From Hanleya hanleyi (taxonomy: Eukaryota > Mollusca > Polyplacophora > Lepidopleurida > Hanleyidae), in the NCBI GenBank assembly GCA_036873755.1, contig JAVTVY010016037.1:1-64000 (forward strand): 64,000 bases of DNA. Reading direction: 5' to 3'. A program made the position numbers and the translations under genes. The notes beneath the pieces are model-generated. The model saw only the letters and a program-made list of their open reading frames with translations. It did no database searches and had not been told where the DNA came from. Below, piece after piece: positions 45,358-58,052 of this stretch (positions are counted from its first letter, which is position 1; each line of letters starts with the position of its first letter).

Positions 45358-46271
45358 TAGTGACGTCATCTATGTGTAAATGTGGGTGAAATGTAATACA
45401 AAACGACATCTTGTAGCAAAGTTTCCAAATACAAAATCTGAACAGAATCCATAAGTCTTTGTAATGTTATTGTCCATGAACAAAAGATTACAACAAAACC
45501 ATAAGTCTTGAATTGGTGAATTAACAACCCAATCGAAGCTACAATAAAATCTGCATATACAGCATCAGCTTGCGATTACTTGTCAAAACAGTCAAATAAT
45601 AAAAATATCATAAGTTAACGGATTTGCTTGGGTATACTTATGAAATGTTTAACGTCTATATACATTTGCGCGTGGACTAGCTTCTCAAATAATTCGCTCA
45701 ATATGGATAAAAGTGAAAATAGCCTGTAGTTTTTGTTTGCGCACTTATCCCCACGCTTAACGACCGGGACAACACTAGCCATTTTAAAGGTCGAGGAAAA
45801 CATACCCCCTTTAAAGACAAGTTACATATAATAGCTGAAAGATTATATAATTCCCCTGCACAGTTTCTCAGGAAAATGCCAGATTTATTTCTGGGGCAAT
45901 TACTAACATCAATACAGCGAAGTTTGCCCAGCAGTTCCTCAACAGAGATGAAGACACTGCAAACAGTGTCATTAGAAACATCGTTAATCGATGGGAAGTT
46001 GTCGATATCGTCATCTTTGTTATAAACAGATTTGAAAAAGTCGCTAAAAAGATTTACGGCATAGCTAGCTAGGCTTATCCACTGAAATGTCATTATATAT
46101 TACACAGCCTTGTATAGACGAAGAATTTGTTTTGTTTTTAACATATCCCACACACATTTCGGATTTTTATGGAAGTCCTTTTACAGGCTTGTCATGTATT
46201 CGCCGTTTTTTGTTCTATTTGCTTCGTGAAAATATAAGCGGAGATTAGAGATTGTCTGATAACATTATTCT

Positions 46272-46430
46272 CTTCGTTTGTACCGTCTGTGTGCTGATTC
46301 TCTCAGTTTGTACCGACTGTGTGCTGATTCTATCCGTTTGTACCGACTGTTTGCGGATTCTCTCCGTTTGTACCGTTTGTTTGCGGATTCTCCCCGTTTG
46401 CACCATCTGTGTACGGATTTCGTTCTCACG
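46272..46430 (-). repeat. 30-bp minisatellite, unit 1 (about 5 copies)
   Basis: Units of CGTTTGTACCGTCTGTGTGC TGATTCTCTC type; variants alternate GTGCTGATTC and TTGCGGATTC. Same locus as the larger array at 56,016-56,600. Confidence 0.8.
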
Positions 46431-46444
46431 CAACATGAAAATAA

Positions 46445-47780
46445 CATGGCAGTGTGACTAACGTCACAGGACCTACGAAGTACAGTAGGCATTAGGACTC
46501 GAACGCGAACTGAACTCTTGCATATATTAAGATGGGCACTGCCCAAGTCAGAATCGCCAGTGATTTTCATCAAAAATCACCAGAAATTTTCATCAAAAGT
46601 AGGTCAGCTCAGAACTTGTTGGTAACAGTTTCCTAATGCGCCTTCATTCCAAAATAAATAACACTCGCCGATTTAATTTTACAATTTTCTAATTAAAGGA
46701 AACAGATTGAATAATATAGGTTCAGTAGATTTCAAGCTTTACGTGTGAAAATACATTTACATCTCTTTAATGGGTTTCAGTGCCCTTGTACAGGATCAAA
46801 ACAACTTTTTGAATCACATTATTTTCCCAACAATACGACAATTTTTTATATATAGTACTGTAGTAGAAAGGTAGCATTTATGTAGTTTACGGTAATGCAA
46901 CTCAAGACCAACACCTTCTATGCACAAGATAATAAGGATTCTATGTCATTCTCCTGAGCATAACCGGTACAAAGACGAATAAATAGCGTCTCTACATCAC
47001 GTTGTTATCTAGATATATGAGACAACACATTTTGGGCATCGGCAATCTGATGAATGTACTATCCCGGTTTTCTTGTTTCACATTATATTCTATGGCGGTT
47101 GATCGGTGATTTTCTTCATTGATAAACGTTAAACCACCTAGCTTTAACTAATTCTGCTAGGCTGTCTTCATTCAGACTGTACAGCCTACACAGTCCACAG
47201 AAAATACACCGCACATTCTTGTACTCCCAGCCTGATCACATTTGATGGCAAGTTTAGCGGGCTGTTTAATGTCTAAGCTAGGAAATGTTCCAGGATAGTT
47301 GACAGGCATGCAATAATATACTATAGTATCTGCTATACAGGACACCGACCACTGTAATTTGATGTGACAAGCAGCAGTGTAGAAACCAGCCTGATCTCAG
47401 TGGGCTTGGATATAAATCACTGTTAAAAACCACAAGGCTCGGATAGAGCCTCTCTCTGTGTTTGTTCCAAGGACAAGCCTTAATGACTTTTAAATGCACT
47501 GATAAGGCTTCATGGTCATAAAAGGAACATGATACTGTTAAAGGCCACATGGATGGTATGTATCTATAACAATATACTGAAGTGTTAATTATAAATCTAA
47601 TTTTAATCAGAATTATTTCAGATCAGAATTTGCTGGTAACAATGCCCTAATGCACGTTCATGCCAAAAATCAAGGTTCTAATGTCAACGGTTCTCCTTAT
47701 TTTGCCGACGAAAGGATCCGGATGGACTGACTGACTCACTCATTACCGGACAATTTGCGATCTGCAGCCTACTTCGTAGG
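46445..47780 (+). mobile_element. Z element inserted in array unit 1
   Basis: 1,336 bp from CATGGCAGTGTGACTAACGT to CCTACTTCGTAGG. Units 2, 4 and 5 read straight through the site (AAAATAATATCAGCCCC). The junctions here, AAAATAA|CATGG and TAGG|AATATCAG, are consistent with a 2-bp AA duplication. The copy includes 400 bp missing from the Z copy at 37.5 kb. Confidence 0.75.
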
Positions 47781-48698
47781 AATATCAGCCCCATACGAAT
47801 TTGGAAATTTTTGGTTGCCAGTGTTCACTTTGTGGCCGCTGTCGTTAATCACAGAAAACAAAATGTTATAAAACATTTCGACGCACTCATTTAAACCCTC
47901 GAGTTTATTCAATATAGCAGACAGTGATATTGTTGAAAGCAGTGTCAGCGTTGTTTCGGACAATACGGTCTGATTTCCATGAGAAGCTCTTACACTGAGT
48001 AATTAATAGTTTGCACGGCAAAGTCTCATGAACATCTCTATCTGTGCAAGTTGTCTGTATGTTATTTGTATTGCTGAACACGAGGTCTAAAAAGTGATTG
48101 GTACATGTTCTATTAGTACTAGGCTGGTACAGACTGTTCACCAAGAAAGCAATTGAGAAGCAATCCTGATCAGTTGACCAATTGACCAATTTACATGCTC
48201 AACGAAACCATAGTCATTTCATATCCAGTCGATTTCGGGCAAGAATTTGGTGTATGATCCCCATTGAAAAGGTAATATTCCGGACAAAGGACTGACAATA
48301 CAACTTTCGGCTGATCCTTTCCTCGAGTCTTGCATCAAATCGTTGCCCTATCTCGCGCAGATTAAAATCACCCACAAATAAAACTATGTCATTGGGTCGA
48401 TACCTTTGGAGCACCTGATCGCGCAATTTGTCGAATTCATGAATCACCCAATCAAGAAGGTCTGAAGCAAATGTCACTTATGAAAAAAATGTTCAGTCAG
48501 TTTAACGATTTGCATCCCCGCTGGACAGATTTCCACGCACCCAAATACATTCGCCTTTTGTTTGTGAGAACTATATACATGATCAATAGACATATACATA
48601 TTACTGAGCTTTAGTGACGTCATCTATGTGTAAATGTGGGTGAAATGTAATACAAAACGACATCTTGTAGCAAAGTTTCCAAATACAGAATCCATAAA

Positions 48699-49192
48699 AT
48701 CCTCCACTCAAAGTTTCTCAAATTTGGCGATACATATCGCATGCTGATAGCAAAATACGAAGGTAGCGTGCAAGATCTATGGCGCTACGTTTCGTAACTT
48801 GTGTCTAATTCCGCTTAACCCGGGCTAGGGGCCGTATGAACCCATGTACTTCAAGATCCTCATGGTACTCATATGAACAGTCACAATCAAAGCGTGACTG
48901 AGATACATCATTCTTTAGATGACGAATTACAACGAATATTATGGATTAAGAATACTGATCAGCGATACGGATTTGATATTTTTGGAACATCATGATGTCT
49001 TGCCGGCATCATTGAAAACTGTTGACCGCTTCTCTCTTGCAGGAAACAAGCCTATGTTTATGTATACTATGATTGTCTTTGAATTTGGTGCTAATACTGT
49101 TATATGGAATATGGAATAGGTCTTTGGATTATGGACGCGGATATTTTCTAATGGACGACGGCTGGATTATGAATGACGGACTAGACGCTTGT
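48699..49192 (+). mobile_element. X retroelement tail in unit 2
   Basis: About 494 bp, from AATCCTCCACTCAAAGTTTC to GACTAGACGCTTGT, inserted in the sense opposite to the LINE. Unit 1 has the unfilled site (CAGAATCCATAAGTCTTTGTAATG, 45,441). A frame in it encodes LPASLKTVDRFSLAGNKP and then a hydrophobic stretch. Truncated 5', fixed 3' end. Confidence 0.8.
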
Positions 49193-49351
49193 CATTTGTA
49201 ATGTTATTGTCCATGAACAAAAGATAACAACAAAACCATATGTCTTGAATTGGTGAATTAACAACCGAGTCGAAGCTACAATAAAATCTGCATGTACATC
49301 ATCAGCTTGCGATTACTTGTCAAAACAGTCAAATAAAAAAAATATCATAAG

Positions 49352-50721
49352 TTAACGGATTTGCTTGGGTATACTTATGAAATGTTTAACGTCTATATAA
49401 ATTTGCGCGTGGACTAGCTTCTTAAATAATTCGCTCAAGATGGAAGAAAGTGAAAATAGCCTGTAGTTTTTGTTTGCGCACTTATCTCCACGCTTATCGA
49501 CCGGGACAACACTAGCCATTTTAAAGGTCGAGGAAAACATACCCCCTTTAAAGACAAGTTACATATAATAGCTGAAGGATTATATAATTCCCCTGCACAG
49601 TTTCTCAGGAAAATGCCAGATATATTTCTGGGGCAATTACTAACATCAATACAGCGAAGTTTGCCCAGCAGTTCCTCAACAGAGATAAAGACACTGCAAA
49701 CAGTGTCATTAGAAACATCGTTAATCGGTGGGAAGTTGTCGATATCGTCAACTTTGTTATAAACAGATTTGAAAAAGTCGTTAAAAAGATTTACAGCATA
49801 GCTAGCTAGGCTTATCCACTGAAATGTCATTATATATTACACAGCCTTGTATAGACGAAGAATTTGTTTTGTTTTTAACATATCCCACACACATTTCGGA
49901 TTTTTCTGATTCTCTCCGTTTGTACCGACTGTTTGCGGATTCTCTCCGTTTGTATCGTTTGTCTGCGGATTCTCCCCGTTTGCACCATCTGTGTACGGAA
50001 TTCGTTCTCACGCAACATGAAAATAATATCAGCCCCGTACGAAGTTGGAAATTTTTGGTTGCCAGTGTTCACTTTGTGGCCGCTGTCGTTAATCCCAGAA
50101 AACAAAATGTTATAAAACATTTCGACGCACTCATTTAAACCCTCGAGTTTATTCAACATAGCAGACAGTGATATTGTTGAAAACAGTGTCAGCGTTGTTT
50201 TGGACAATACGGTCTGATTTCCATGAGAAACTCTTACACTGAGTAATTAATAGTTTGCACGACAAAGTCTCATGAACAGCTCTATCTGTGCAAGTTGTCT
50301 GTATGTTATTTGTATTGCTGAACACGAGGTCTAAAAAGTGATTGGTACATGTTCTATTAGTACTAGGCTGGTATAGACTGTTCACCAAGAAAGCAATTGA
50401 GAAGCAATCCTGATCAGTTGACCAATTGACCAATTTACATGCTCAACGAAACCATAGTCATTTCATATCTAGTCGATTTCGGGTAAGAATTTGGTGTATG
50501 ATCCCCATTGAAAAGGTAATATTCCGGACAAAGGACTGAAAATACAACTTTCGGCAGATCCTTTCCTCGAGTCTTGCATCAAATCGTTGCCCTATCTCGC
50601 GCAGATTAAAATCACCCACACATAAAACTGTGTCATTGGGTCGATACCTTTGGAGCACCTGATCGCGCAATTTGTCGAATTCATGAATCACCCAATCAAG
50701 AAGGCCTAAAGCAAATGTCAC
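49352..50721 (-). pseudogene. Unit 2 CR1-like LINE fragments
   Basis: Blocks as in unit 1: endonuclease GDFNLREIGQRF (50,458-50,721), its C-terminal NHFLDLVFSN (50,149-50,433), linker with a short minisatellite (49,875-50,207), N-terminal RT (49,435-49,830) and FKMASVVPVDKRGDK...LSSILSELFKKL (49,352-49,540). There is no Z insertion, and about 110 bp before the minisatellite (the TATGGAAGTCCTTTTACAGG segment) is missing. Confidence 0.7.
49905..50010 (-). repeat. 30-bp minisatellite, unit 2 (about 3.5 copies)
   Basis: The shortest allele-like version in the array; begins abruptly at TTTTTCTGATTCTCTCCG, where the upstream segment is deleted. Confidence 0.8.
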
Positions 50722-50941
50722 TTATGAAAAAAATGTTCAGTCAGTTTAACGATTTGCATCCCCGCTGGACAGATTTCCACGCACCCAAATACATTCGCCT
50801 TTTGTTTGTGAGAACTATGTACATGATCAATAGACATATACATATTACCGAGCTTTAGTGACGTCATCTATGTGTAAATGTGGGTGAAATGTAATACAAA
50901 ACGACATCTTGTAGCAAAGTTTCCTTATACAGAATCCATAA

Positions 50942-51440
50942 AATCCTCCACTCAAAGTTTCTCAAATTTGGCGATACATATCGCATGCTGATAGCAAAAT
51001 ATGAACGTAGCGTGCAAGATCTATGGCGCTACGTTTCGTAACTTGTGTCTAATTCCGCTTAACCCGGGGCTAGGGGCCGTATGAACCCATGTACTTCAAG
51101 ATCCTCATGGTACTCATATGAACAGTCACAATCAAAGCGTGACTGAGATACATCTTTTTTTAGATGACGACTCTATAACGAATATAATGGATTAAGAATA
51201 CTGATCAGCGATACGGATTTGATATGTTTGGAACATCATGATGTCTTGCCGGCATCATTGAAAACTGTTGACCGCTTCTCTCTTGCAGGAAACAAGCCTA
51301 TGTTTATGTATACAATGATTGTCTTTTTGAATTTGGTGCAAATACTGTTATATGGAATATGGAATAGGTCTTTGGATTATGGACGCGGATATTCTCTAAT
51401 GGACGACGGCTGGATTATGAATGACGGACTAGACGCTTGT
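50942..51440 (+). mobile_element. X retroelement tail in unit 3
   Basis: Same ends and insertion site as in unit 2. Small private changes: TTTTTTTAGATGACG near 51,155 and GATATGTTTGG at 51,224. Confidence 0.8.
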
Positions 51441-52255
51441 CATTTGTAATGTTATTGTCCATGAACAAAAGATAACAACAAAACCATATGTCTTGAATTG
51501 GTGAATTAACAACCGAGTCGAAGCTACAATAAAATCTGCATATACATCATCAGCTTGCGATTACTTGTCAAAACAGTCAAATAAAAAAAATATCATAAGT
51601 TAACGGATTTGCTTGGGTATACTTATGAAATGTTTAACGTCTATATAAATTTGCGCGTGGACTAGCTTCTCAAATAATTCGCTCAAGATGGAAGAAAGTG
51701 AAAATAGCCTGTAGTTTTTGTTTGCGCACGTATCCCCACACTTAACGACCGCGACAACACTAGCCATTTTAAAGGTCGAGGAAAACATACCCCCTTTAAA
51801 GACAAGTGACATATAATAGCTGAAGGATTATACAATTCCCCTGCACAGTTTCTCAGGAAAATGCCAGATATATTTCTGGGGCAATTACTAACATCAATAC
51901 AGCGAAGTTTGCCCAGCAGTTCCTCAACAGAGATAAAGACACTGCAAACAGTGTCATTAGAAACATCGTTAATCGGTGGGAAGTTGTCGATATCGTCAAC
52001 TTTGTTATAAACAGATTTGAAAAAGTCGTTAAAAAGATTTACGGCATAGCTAGCTAGGCTTATCCACTGAAATGTCATTATATGTTACACAGCCTTGTAT
52101 AGACGAAGAATTTGTTTTGTTTTTAACATATCCCACACACATTTCGGATTTTTATGGAAGTCCTTTTACAGGCTTGTCATGTATTCGCCGTTTTTTGTTC
52201 TATTTGCTTCGTGAAAATATAAACGGAGATTAAAGATTGTCTGATAACATTATTC

Positions 52256-52425
52256 TCTTCGTTTGTACCGTCTGTGTGCTGATTCTCTCCGTTTGTACCG
52301 ACTGTGTGCTGATTCTCTCCGTTTGTACCGTCTGTGTGCTGATTCTCTCCGTTTGTACCGTCTGTGTGCTGATTCTCCGTTTGTACCGTTTGTTTGCGGA
52401 TTCTCCCCGTTTGCACCATCTGTGT
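52256..52425 (-). repeat. 30-bp minisatellite, unit 3 (about 5.5 copies)
   Basis: One unit has a short deletion (GATTCTCCGTTTG in place of GATTCTCTCCGTTTG), which shifts the frame of the minus-strand linker relative to the other units. Confidence 0.8.
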
Positions 52426-52457
52426 ACGGATTTCGTTCTCACGCAACATGAAAATAA

Positions 52458-53792
52458 CATGGCAGTGTGACTAACGTCACAGGACCTACGAAGTACAGTA
52501 GGCATTAGGACTCGAACGCGAACTGAACTCTTGCATATATTAAGATGGGCACTGCCCAAGTCAGAATCGCCAGTGATTTTCATCAAAAATCACCAGAAAT
52601 TTTCATCAAAAGTAGGTCAGCTCAGAACTTGTTGGTAACAGTCTCCTAATGCGCCTTCATTCCAAAATAAATAACACTCGCCGATTTAATTTTACAATTT
52701 TCTAATGAAAGGAAACAGATTGAATAATATAGGTTCAGTAGATTTCAAGCTTTACGTGTGAAAATACATTTACATCTCTTTAATGGTTTTCAGTGCCCTT
52801 GTACAGGATCAAAACAACTTTTGAATCACATTATTTTCCCAACAATACGACAATTTTTTATATATAGTACTATAGTAGAAAGGTAGCATTTATGTAGTTT
52901 ACGGTAATTCAACTCAAGACCAACACCTTCTATGCACAAGATAATAATGATTCTATGTCATTCTCCTGAGCATAACCGGTACAAAGACGAATAAATAGCG
53001 TCTCTACATCACGTTGTTATCTAGATATATGAGACAACACATTTTGGGCATCGGCAATCTGATGAATGTACTATACCGGTTTTCTTGTTTAACATTATAT
53101 TCTATGGCGGTTGATCGGCGATTTTCTTCATTGATAAACGCTAAACCGCCTAGCTTTAACTAATTCTGCTAGGCTGTCTTCATTCAGACTGTACAGCCTA
53201 CACAGTCCACAGAAAATACACCGCACATTCTTGTACTCCCAGCCTGATCACATTTGATGGCAAGTTTAGCGGGCTGTTTAATGTCTAAGCTAGGAAATGT
53301 TCCAGGATAGTTGACAGGCATGCAATAATATACTATAGTATCTGCTATACAGGACACCGACCACTGTAATTTGATGTGACAAGCAGCAGAGTAGAAACCA
53401 GCCTGATCTCAGTGGGCTTGGATATAAATCACTGTTAAAAACCACAAGGCTCGGATAGAGCCTCTCTCTGTGTTTGTTCCAAGGACAAGCCTTAATGACT
53501 TTTAAATCCACTGATAAGGCTTCATGGTCATAAAAGGAACATGATACTGTTAAAGGCCACATGGATGGTATGTATCTATAACAATATACTGAAGTGTTTA
53601 TTATAAATCTAATTTTAATCAGAATTATTTCAAATCAGAACTTGCTGGTAACAATGCCCTAATGGACGTTCATGCCAAAAATCAAGGTTCTAATGTCAAC
53701 GGTTCTCCTTATTTTGCCGACGAAAGGATTCGGATGGACTGACTGACTCACTCATCACCGGACAATTTGCGATCTGTAGCCTACTTCGTAGG
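52458..53792 (+). mobile_element. Z element inserted in array unit 3
   Basis: 1,335 bp, near-identical to the unit 1 copy with the same junctions, so inherited by duplication rather than inserted twice. Confidence 0.75.
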
Positions 53793-54701
53793 AATATCAG
53801 CCCCATACGAATTTGGAAATTTTTGGTTGCCAGTGTTCACTTTGTGGCCGCTGTCGTTAATCACAGAAAACAAAATGTTATAAAACATTTCGACGCACTC
53901 ATTTAAACCCTCGAGTTTATTCAATATAGCAGACAGTGATATTGTTGAAAGCAGTGTCAGCGTTGTTTTGGACAATGAGAAGATGAGAAGCTCTTACACT
54001 GAGTAATTAATAGTTTGCACGACAAAGTCTCATGAACATCTCTATCTGTGCAAGTTGTCTGTATGTTATTTGTATTGCTGAACACGAGGTCTAAAAAGTG
54101 ATTGGTACATGTTCTATTAGTACTGGGCTGGTATAGACTGTTCACCAAGAAAGCAATTGAGAAGCAATCCTGATCAGTTGACCAACTGACCAATTTACAT
54201 GCTCAACGAAACCATAGTCATTTCATATCTAGTCGATTTCGGGCAAGAATTTGGTGTATGATCCCCATTGAAAAGGTAATATTCCGGACAAAGGACTGAC
54301 AATACAACTTTCGGCAGATCCTTTCCTCGAGTCTTGCATCAAATCGTTGCCCTATCTCGCGCAGATTAAAATCACCCACAAATAAAACTGTGTCATTGGG
54401 TCGATACCTTTGGAGCACCTGATCGCGCAATTTGTCGAATTCATGAATCACCCAATCAAGAAGGCCTAAAGCAAATGTCACTTATGAAAAAAATGTTCAG
54501 TCAGTTTAACGATTTGCATCCCCGCTGGACAGATTTCCACGCACCCAAATACATTCGCCTTTTGTTTGTGAGAACTATATACATGATCAATAGACATATA
54601 CATATTACCGAGCTTTAGTGACGTCATCTATGTGTAAATGTGGGTGAAATGTAATACAAAACGACATCTTGTAGCAAAGTTTCCAAATACAGAATCCATA
54701 A

Positions 54702-55199
54702 AATCCTCCACTCAAAGTTTCTCAAATTTGGCGATACATATCGCATGCTGATAGCAAAATACGAACGTAGCGTCAAGATCTATGGCGCTACGTTTCGTTA
54801 CTTGTGTCTAATTCCGCTTAACCCGGGGCTAGGGGTCGTATGAACCCATGTACTTCAAGATCCTCATGGTACTCATATGAACAGCCACAATCAAAGCGTG
54901 ACTGAGATACATCATTCTTTAGATGACGACATTACAACGAATATTATGGATTAAGAATACTGATCAGCGATACGGATTTGATATTTTTGGAACATCATGA
55001 TGTCTTGCCGGCATCATTGAAAACTGTTGACCGCTTCTCTCTTGCAGGAAACAAGCCTATGTTTATGTATACAATGATTGACTTTTTGAATTTGGTGCTA
55101 ATACTGTTATATGGAATATGGAATAGGTCTTTGGATTATGGACGCGGATATTCTCTAATGGACGACGGCTGGATTATGAATGACGGACTAGACGCTTGT
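54702..55199 (+). mobile_element. X retroelement tail in unit 4
   Basis: Same ends and site as in units 2 and 3. One-base deletion at GTAGCGTCAAGATC (54,768). Confidence 0.8.
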
Positions 55200-55358
55200 C
55201 ATTTGTAATGTTATTGTCCATGAGCAAAAGATAACAACAAAACCATATGTCTTGAATTGGTGAATTAACAACCGAGTCGAAGCTACAATAAAATCTGCAT
55301 ATACATCATCAGCTTGCGATTACTTGTCAAAACAGTCAAATAAAAAAAATATCATAAG

Positions 55359-57333
55359 TTAACGGATTTGCTTGGGTATACTTATGAAATGTTTAACGTC
55401 TATATCAATTTGCGCGTGGACTAGCTTCTCAAATAATTCGCTCAAGATGGAAGAAAGTGAAAATAGCTTGTAGTTTTTGTTTGCGCACTTATCCCCACGC
55501 TTAACGACCGGGACAACACTAGCCATTTTAAAGGTCGAGGAAAACACACCCTCTTTAAAGACAAGTTACATATAATAGCTGAAGGATTATATAATTCCCC
55601 TGCACAGTTTCTCAGGAAAATGCCAGATATATTTCTGGCACAATTACTAACATCAATACAGCGAAGTTTGCCCAGCAGTTCCTCAACAGAGATAAAGACA
55701 CTGCAAATAGTGTCAATAGAAACATCGTTAATCGGTGGGAAGTTGTCGATATCGTCAACTTGGTTATAAACAGATTTGAAAAAGTCGTTAAAAAGATTTA
55801 CGGCATAGCTAGCTAGGCTTATCCACTGAAATGTCATTATATATTACACAGCCTTGTATAGACGAAGAATTTGTTTTGTTTTTAACATATCTCACACACA
55901 TTTCGGATTTTTATGGAAGTCTTTTTACGGGTTTGTCATGTATTCGTCGCTTTTTGTTCTATTTGCTTCGTGAAAATATAAACGGAGATTAAAGATTGTC
56001 TGATAACATTATTGTCTCCGTTTGCACCGTCTGTGTGCTGATTCTCTCCGTTTGTACCGTCTGTGTGCTGATTCTCTCCGTTTGTACCGACTGTGTGCTG
56101 ATTCTCTCCGTTTGCACCGTCTGTGTGCTGATTCTCTCCGTTTGTACCGACTGTGTGCTGATTCTCTCCGTTTGCACCGTCTGTGTGCTGATTCTCTCCG
56201 TTTGCACCGTCTGTGTGCTGATTCTCTCCGTTTGCACCGTCTGTGTGCTGATTCTCTCCGTTTGTACCGACTGTGTGCTGATTCTCTCCGTTTGCACCGT
56301 CTGTGTGCTGATTCTCTCCGTTTGCACCGTCTGTGTGCTGATTCTCTCCGTTTGCACCGTCTGTGTGCTGATTCTCTCCGTTTGTACCGTCTGTGTGCTG
56401 ATTCTCTCCGTTTGTACCGTCTGTGTGCTGATTCTCTCCGTTTGTACCGTCTGTGTGCTGATTCTCTCCGTTTGTACCGTCTGTGTGCTGATTCTCTCCG
56501 TTTGTACCGTCTGTGTGCTGATTCTCTCCGTTTGTACCGACTGTTTGCGGATTCTCTCCGTCTGTACCGTTTGTCTGCGGATTCTCCCCGTTTGCATCAT
56601 CTGTGTACGGAATTCGTTCTCACGCAACATGAAAATAATATCAGCCCCGTACGAAGTTGGAAGTTTTCGGTTGCCAGTGTTCACTTTGTGGCCGCTGTCG
56701 TTAATCCCAGAAAACAAAATGTTATAAAACATTTCGACGCACTCATTTAAACCCTCGAGTTTATTCAACATAGCAGACAGTGATATTGTTGAAAGCAGTG
56801 TCAGCGTTGTTTCGGACAATACGGTCTGATTTCCATGAGAAGCTCTTACACTGAGTAATTAATAGTTTGCACGGCAAAGTCTCATGAACAGCTCTATCTG
56901 TGCAAGTTGTCTGTATGTTATTTGTATTGCTGAACACGAGGTCTAAAAAGTGATTGGTACATGTTCTATTAGTACTAGGCTGGTATAGACTGTTCACCAA
57001 GAAAGCAATTAAGAAGCAATCCTGATCAGTTGACCAATTGACCAATTTACATGCTCAACAAAACCATAGTCATTTCATATCCAGTCGATTTCGGGCAAGA
57101 ATTCGGTGTATGATCCCCATTGAAAAGGTAATATTCCGGACAAAGGACTGACAATACAACTTTCGGCTGATCCTTTCCTCGAGTCTTGCATCAAATCGTT
57201 GCCCTATCTCGCGCAGATTAAAATCACCCACAAATAAAACTGTGTCATTGGGTCGATACCTTTGGAGCACCTGATCGCGCAATTTGTCGAATTCATGAAT
57301 CACCCAATCAAGAAGGCCTAAAGCAAATGTCAC
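55359..57333 (-). pseudogene. Unit 4 CR1-like LINE fragments with expanded linker
   Basis: Endonuclease 57,070-57,333 and 56,761-57,045; a continuous 276-codon frame (55,989-56,819) that starts in the linker (LNKLEGLNECVEMFYN) and runs through the whole expanded minisatellite as ten-residue RISTQTVQTE repeats; RT blocks 55,442-55,837 and 55,359-55,547. The RT blocks have private changes (CARNISG, ICSVF). Confidence 0.7.
56016..56600 (-). repeat. Expanded 30-bp minisatellite, unit 4 (about 19 copies)
   Basis: CTGATTCTCTCCGTTTGYACCGWCTGTGTG-type 30-bp units in strict register from about 56,016 to 56,600, with a few variants (TACCGA / CACCGT / TACCGT) arranged in blocks that suggest recent copying of multi-unit segments. 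Because 30 is divisible by three and no stop is present, several frames are open on both strands; the minus frame in line with the LINE reads RISTQTVQTE. Units 1, 2, 3 and 5 have only 3-6 copies. Confidence 0.9.
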
Positions 57334-57553
57334 TTATGAAAAAAATGTTCAGTCAGTTTAACGATTTGCATCCCCGCTGGACAGATTTCCACGCACCCAA
57401 ATACATTCGCCTTTTGTTTGTGAGAGCTATATACATGATCAATAGACATATACATATTACCGAGCTTTAGTGACGTCATCTATGTGTAAATGTGGGTGAA
57501 ATGTAATACAAAAACACATCTTGTAGCAAAGTTTCCAAATACAGAATCCATAA

Positions 57554-58052
57554 AATCCTCCACTCAAAGTTTCTCAAATTTGGCGATACATATCGCATGC
57601 TGATAGCAAAATACGAACGTAGCGTGCAAGATCTATGGCGCTACGTTTCGTAACTTGTGTCTAATTCCGCTTAACCCCGGGCTAGGGGCCGTATGAACCC
57701 ATGTACTTCAAGATCCTCATGGTACTCATATGAACAGTCACAATCAAAGCGTGACTGAGATGCATCATTCTTTAGATGACGACTTTACAACGAATATTAT
57801 GGATTAAGAATACTGATCAGCGATACGGATTTGATATTTTTGGAACATCATGATGTCTTGCCGGCATCATTGAAAACTGTTGACCGCTTCTCTCTTGCAG
57901 GAAACAAGCCTATGTTTATGTATACAATGCTTGTCTTTTTGAATTTGGTCCCAATACTGTTATATGGAATATGGAATAGGTCTTTGGATTATGGACGCGG
58001 ATATTCTCTAATGGACGACGGCTGGATTATGAATGACGGACTAGACGCTTGT
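57554..58052 (+). mobile_element. X retroelement tail in unit 5
   Basis: Same ends and site as in units 2-4. Private change ATGCTTGTC at 57,927. Confidence 0.8.

Larger units (their letters stand above)
45615..48477 (-). pseudogene. Unit 1 CR1-like LINE fragments (endonuclease to early RT)
   Basis: On the minus strand, 48,214-48,477 has LFVGDFNLREIGQRF, the GDFN motif of the LINE AP-endonuclease; 47,905-48,189 has NHFLDLVFSN, the end of that domain; 47,769-47,963 and 46,265-46,440 form the linker with the minisatellite; 45,698-46,093 has FNDFF-like SDFFKSVYN, EELLGKLRCIDVSNCP and later ICNLSLKG (the N-terminal RT block); 45,615-45,803 has FKMASVVPVVKRGDK and NYRLFSLLSILSELFEKLV. It stops at FISIPKQIR, before the catalytic palm. 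Frames are broken between blocks. Z is inserted at 46,445-47,780. Confidence 0.7.
51600..54481 (-). pseudogene. Unit 3 CR1-like LINE fragments
   Basis: Endonuclease block 54,218-54,481, C-terminal endonuclease 53,957-54,193 (with a local deletion replacing the end by SSSHCPKQR), linker 53,781-53,975 and 52,177-52,449, RT blocks 51,683-52,078 and 51,600-51,812. Z is inserted at 52,458-53,792 at the same position as in unit 1. Confidence 0.7.

Noticed and set aside
55996..56750. Two plus-strand frames of over 240 codons as a cysteine-rich or repeat protein
   Set aside because: Both are antisense or shadow readings of a 30-bp minisatellite whose length is divisible by three, so several frames are open automatically.
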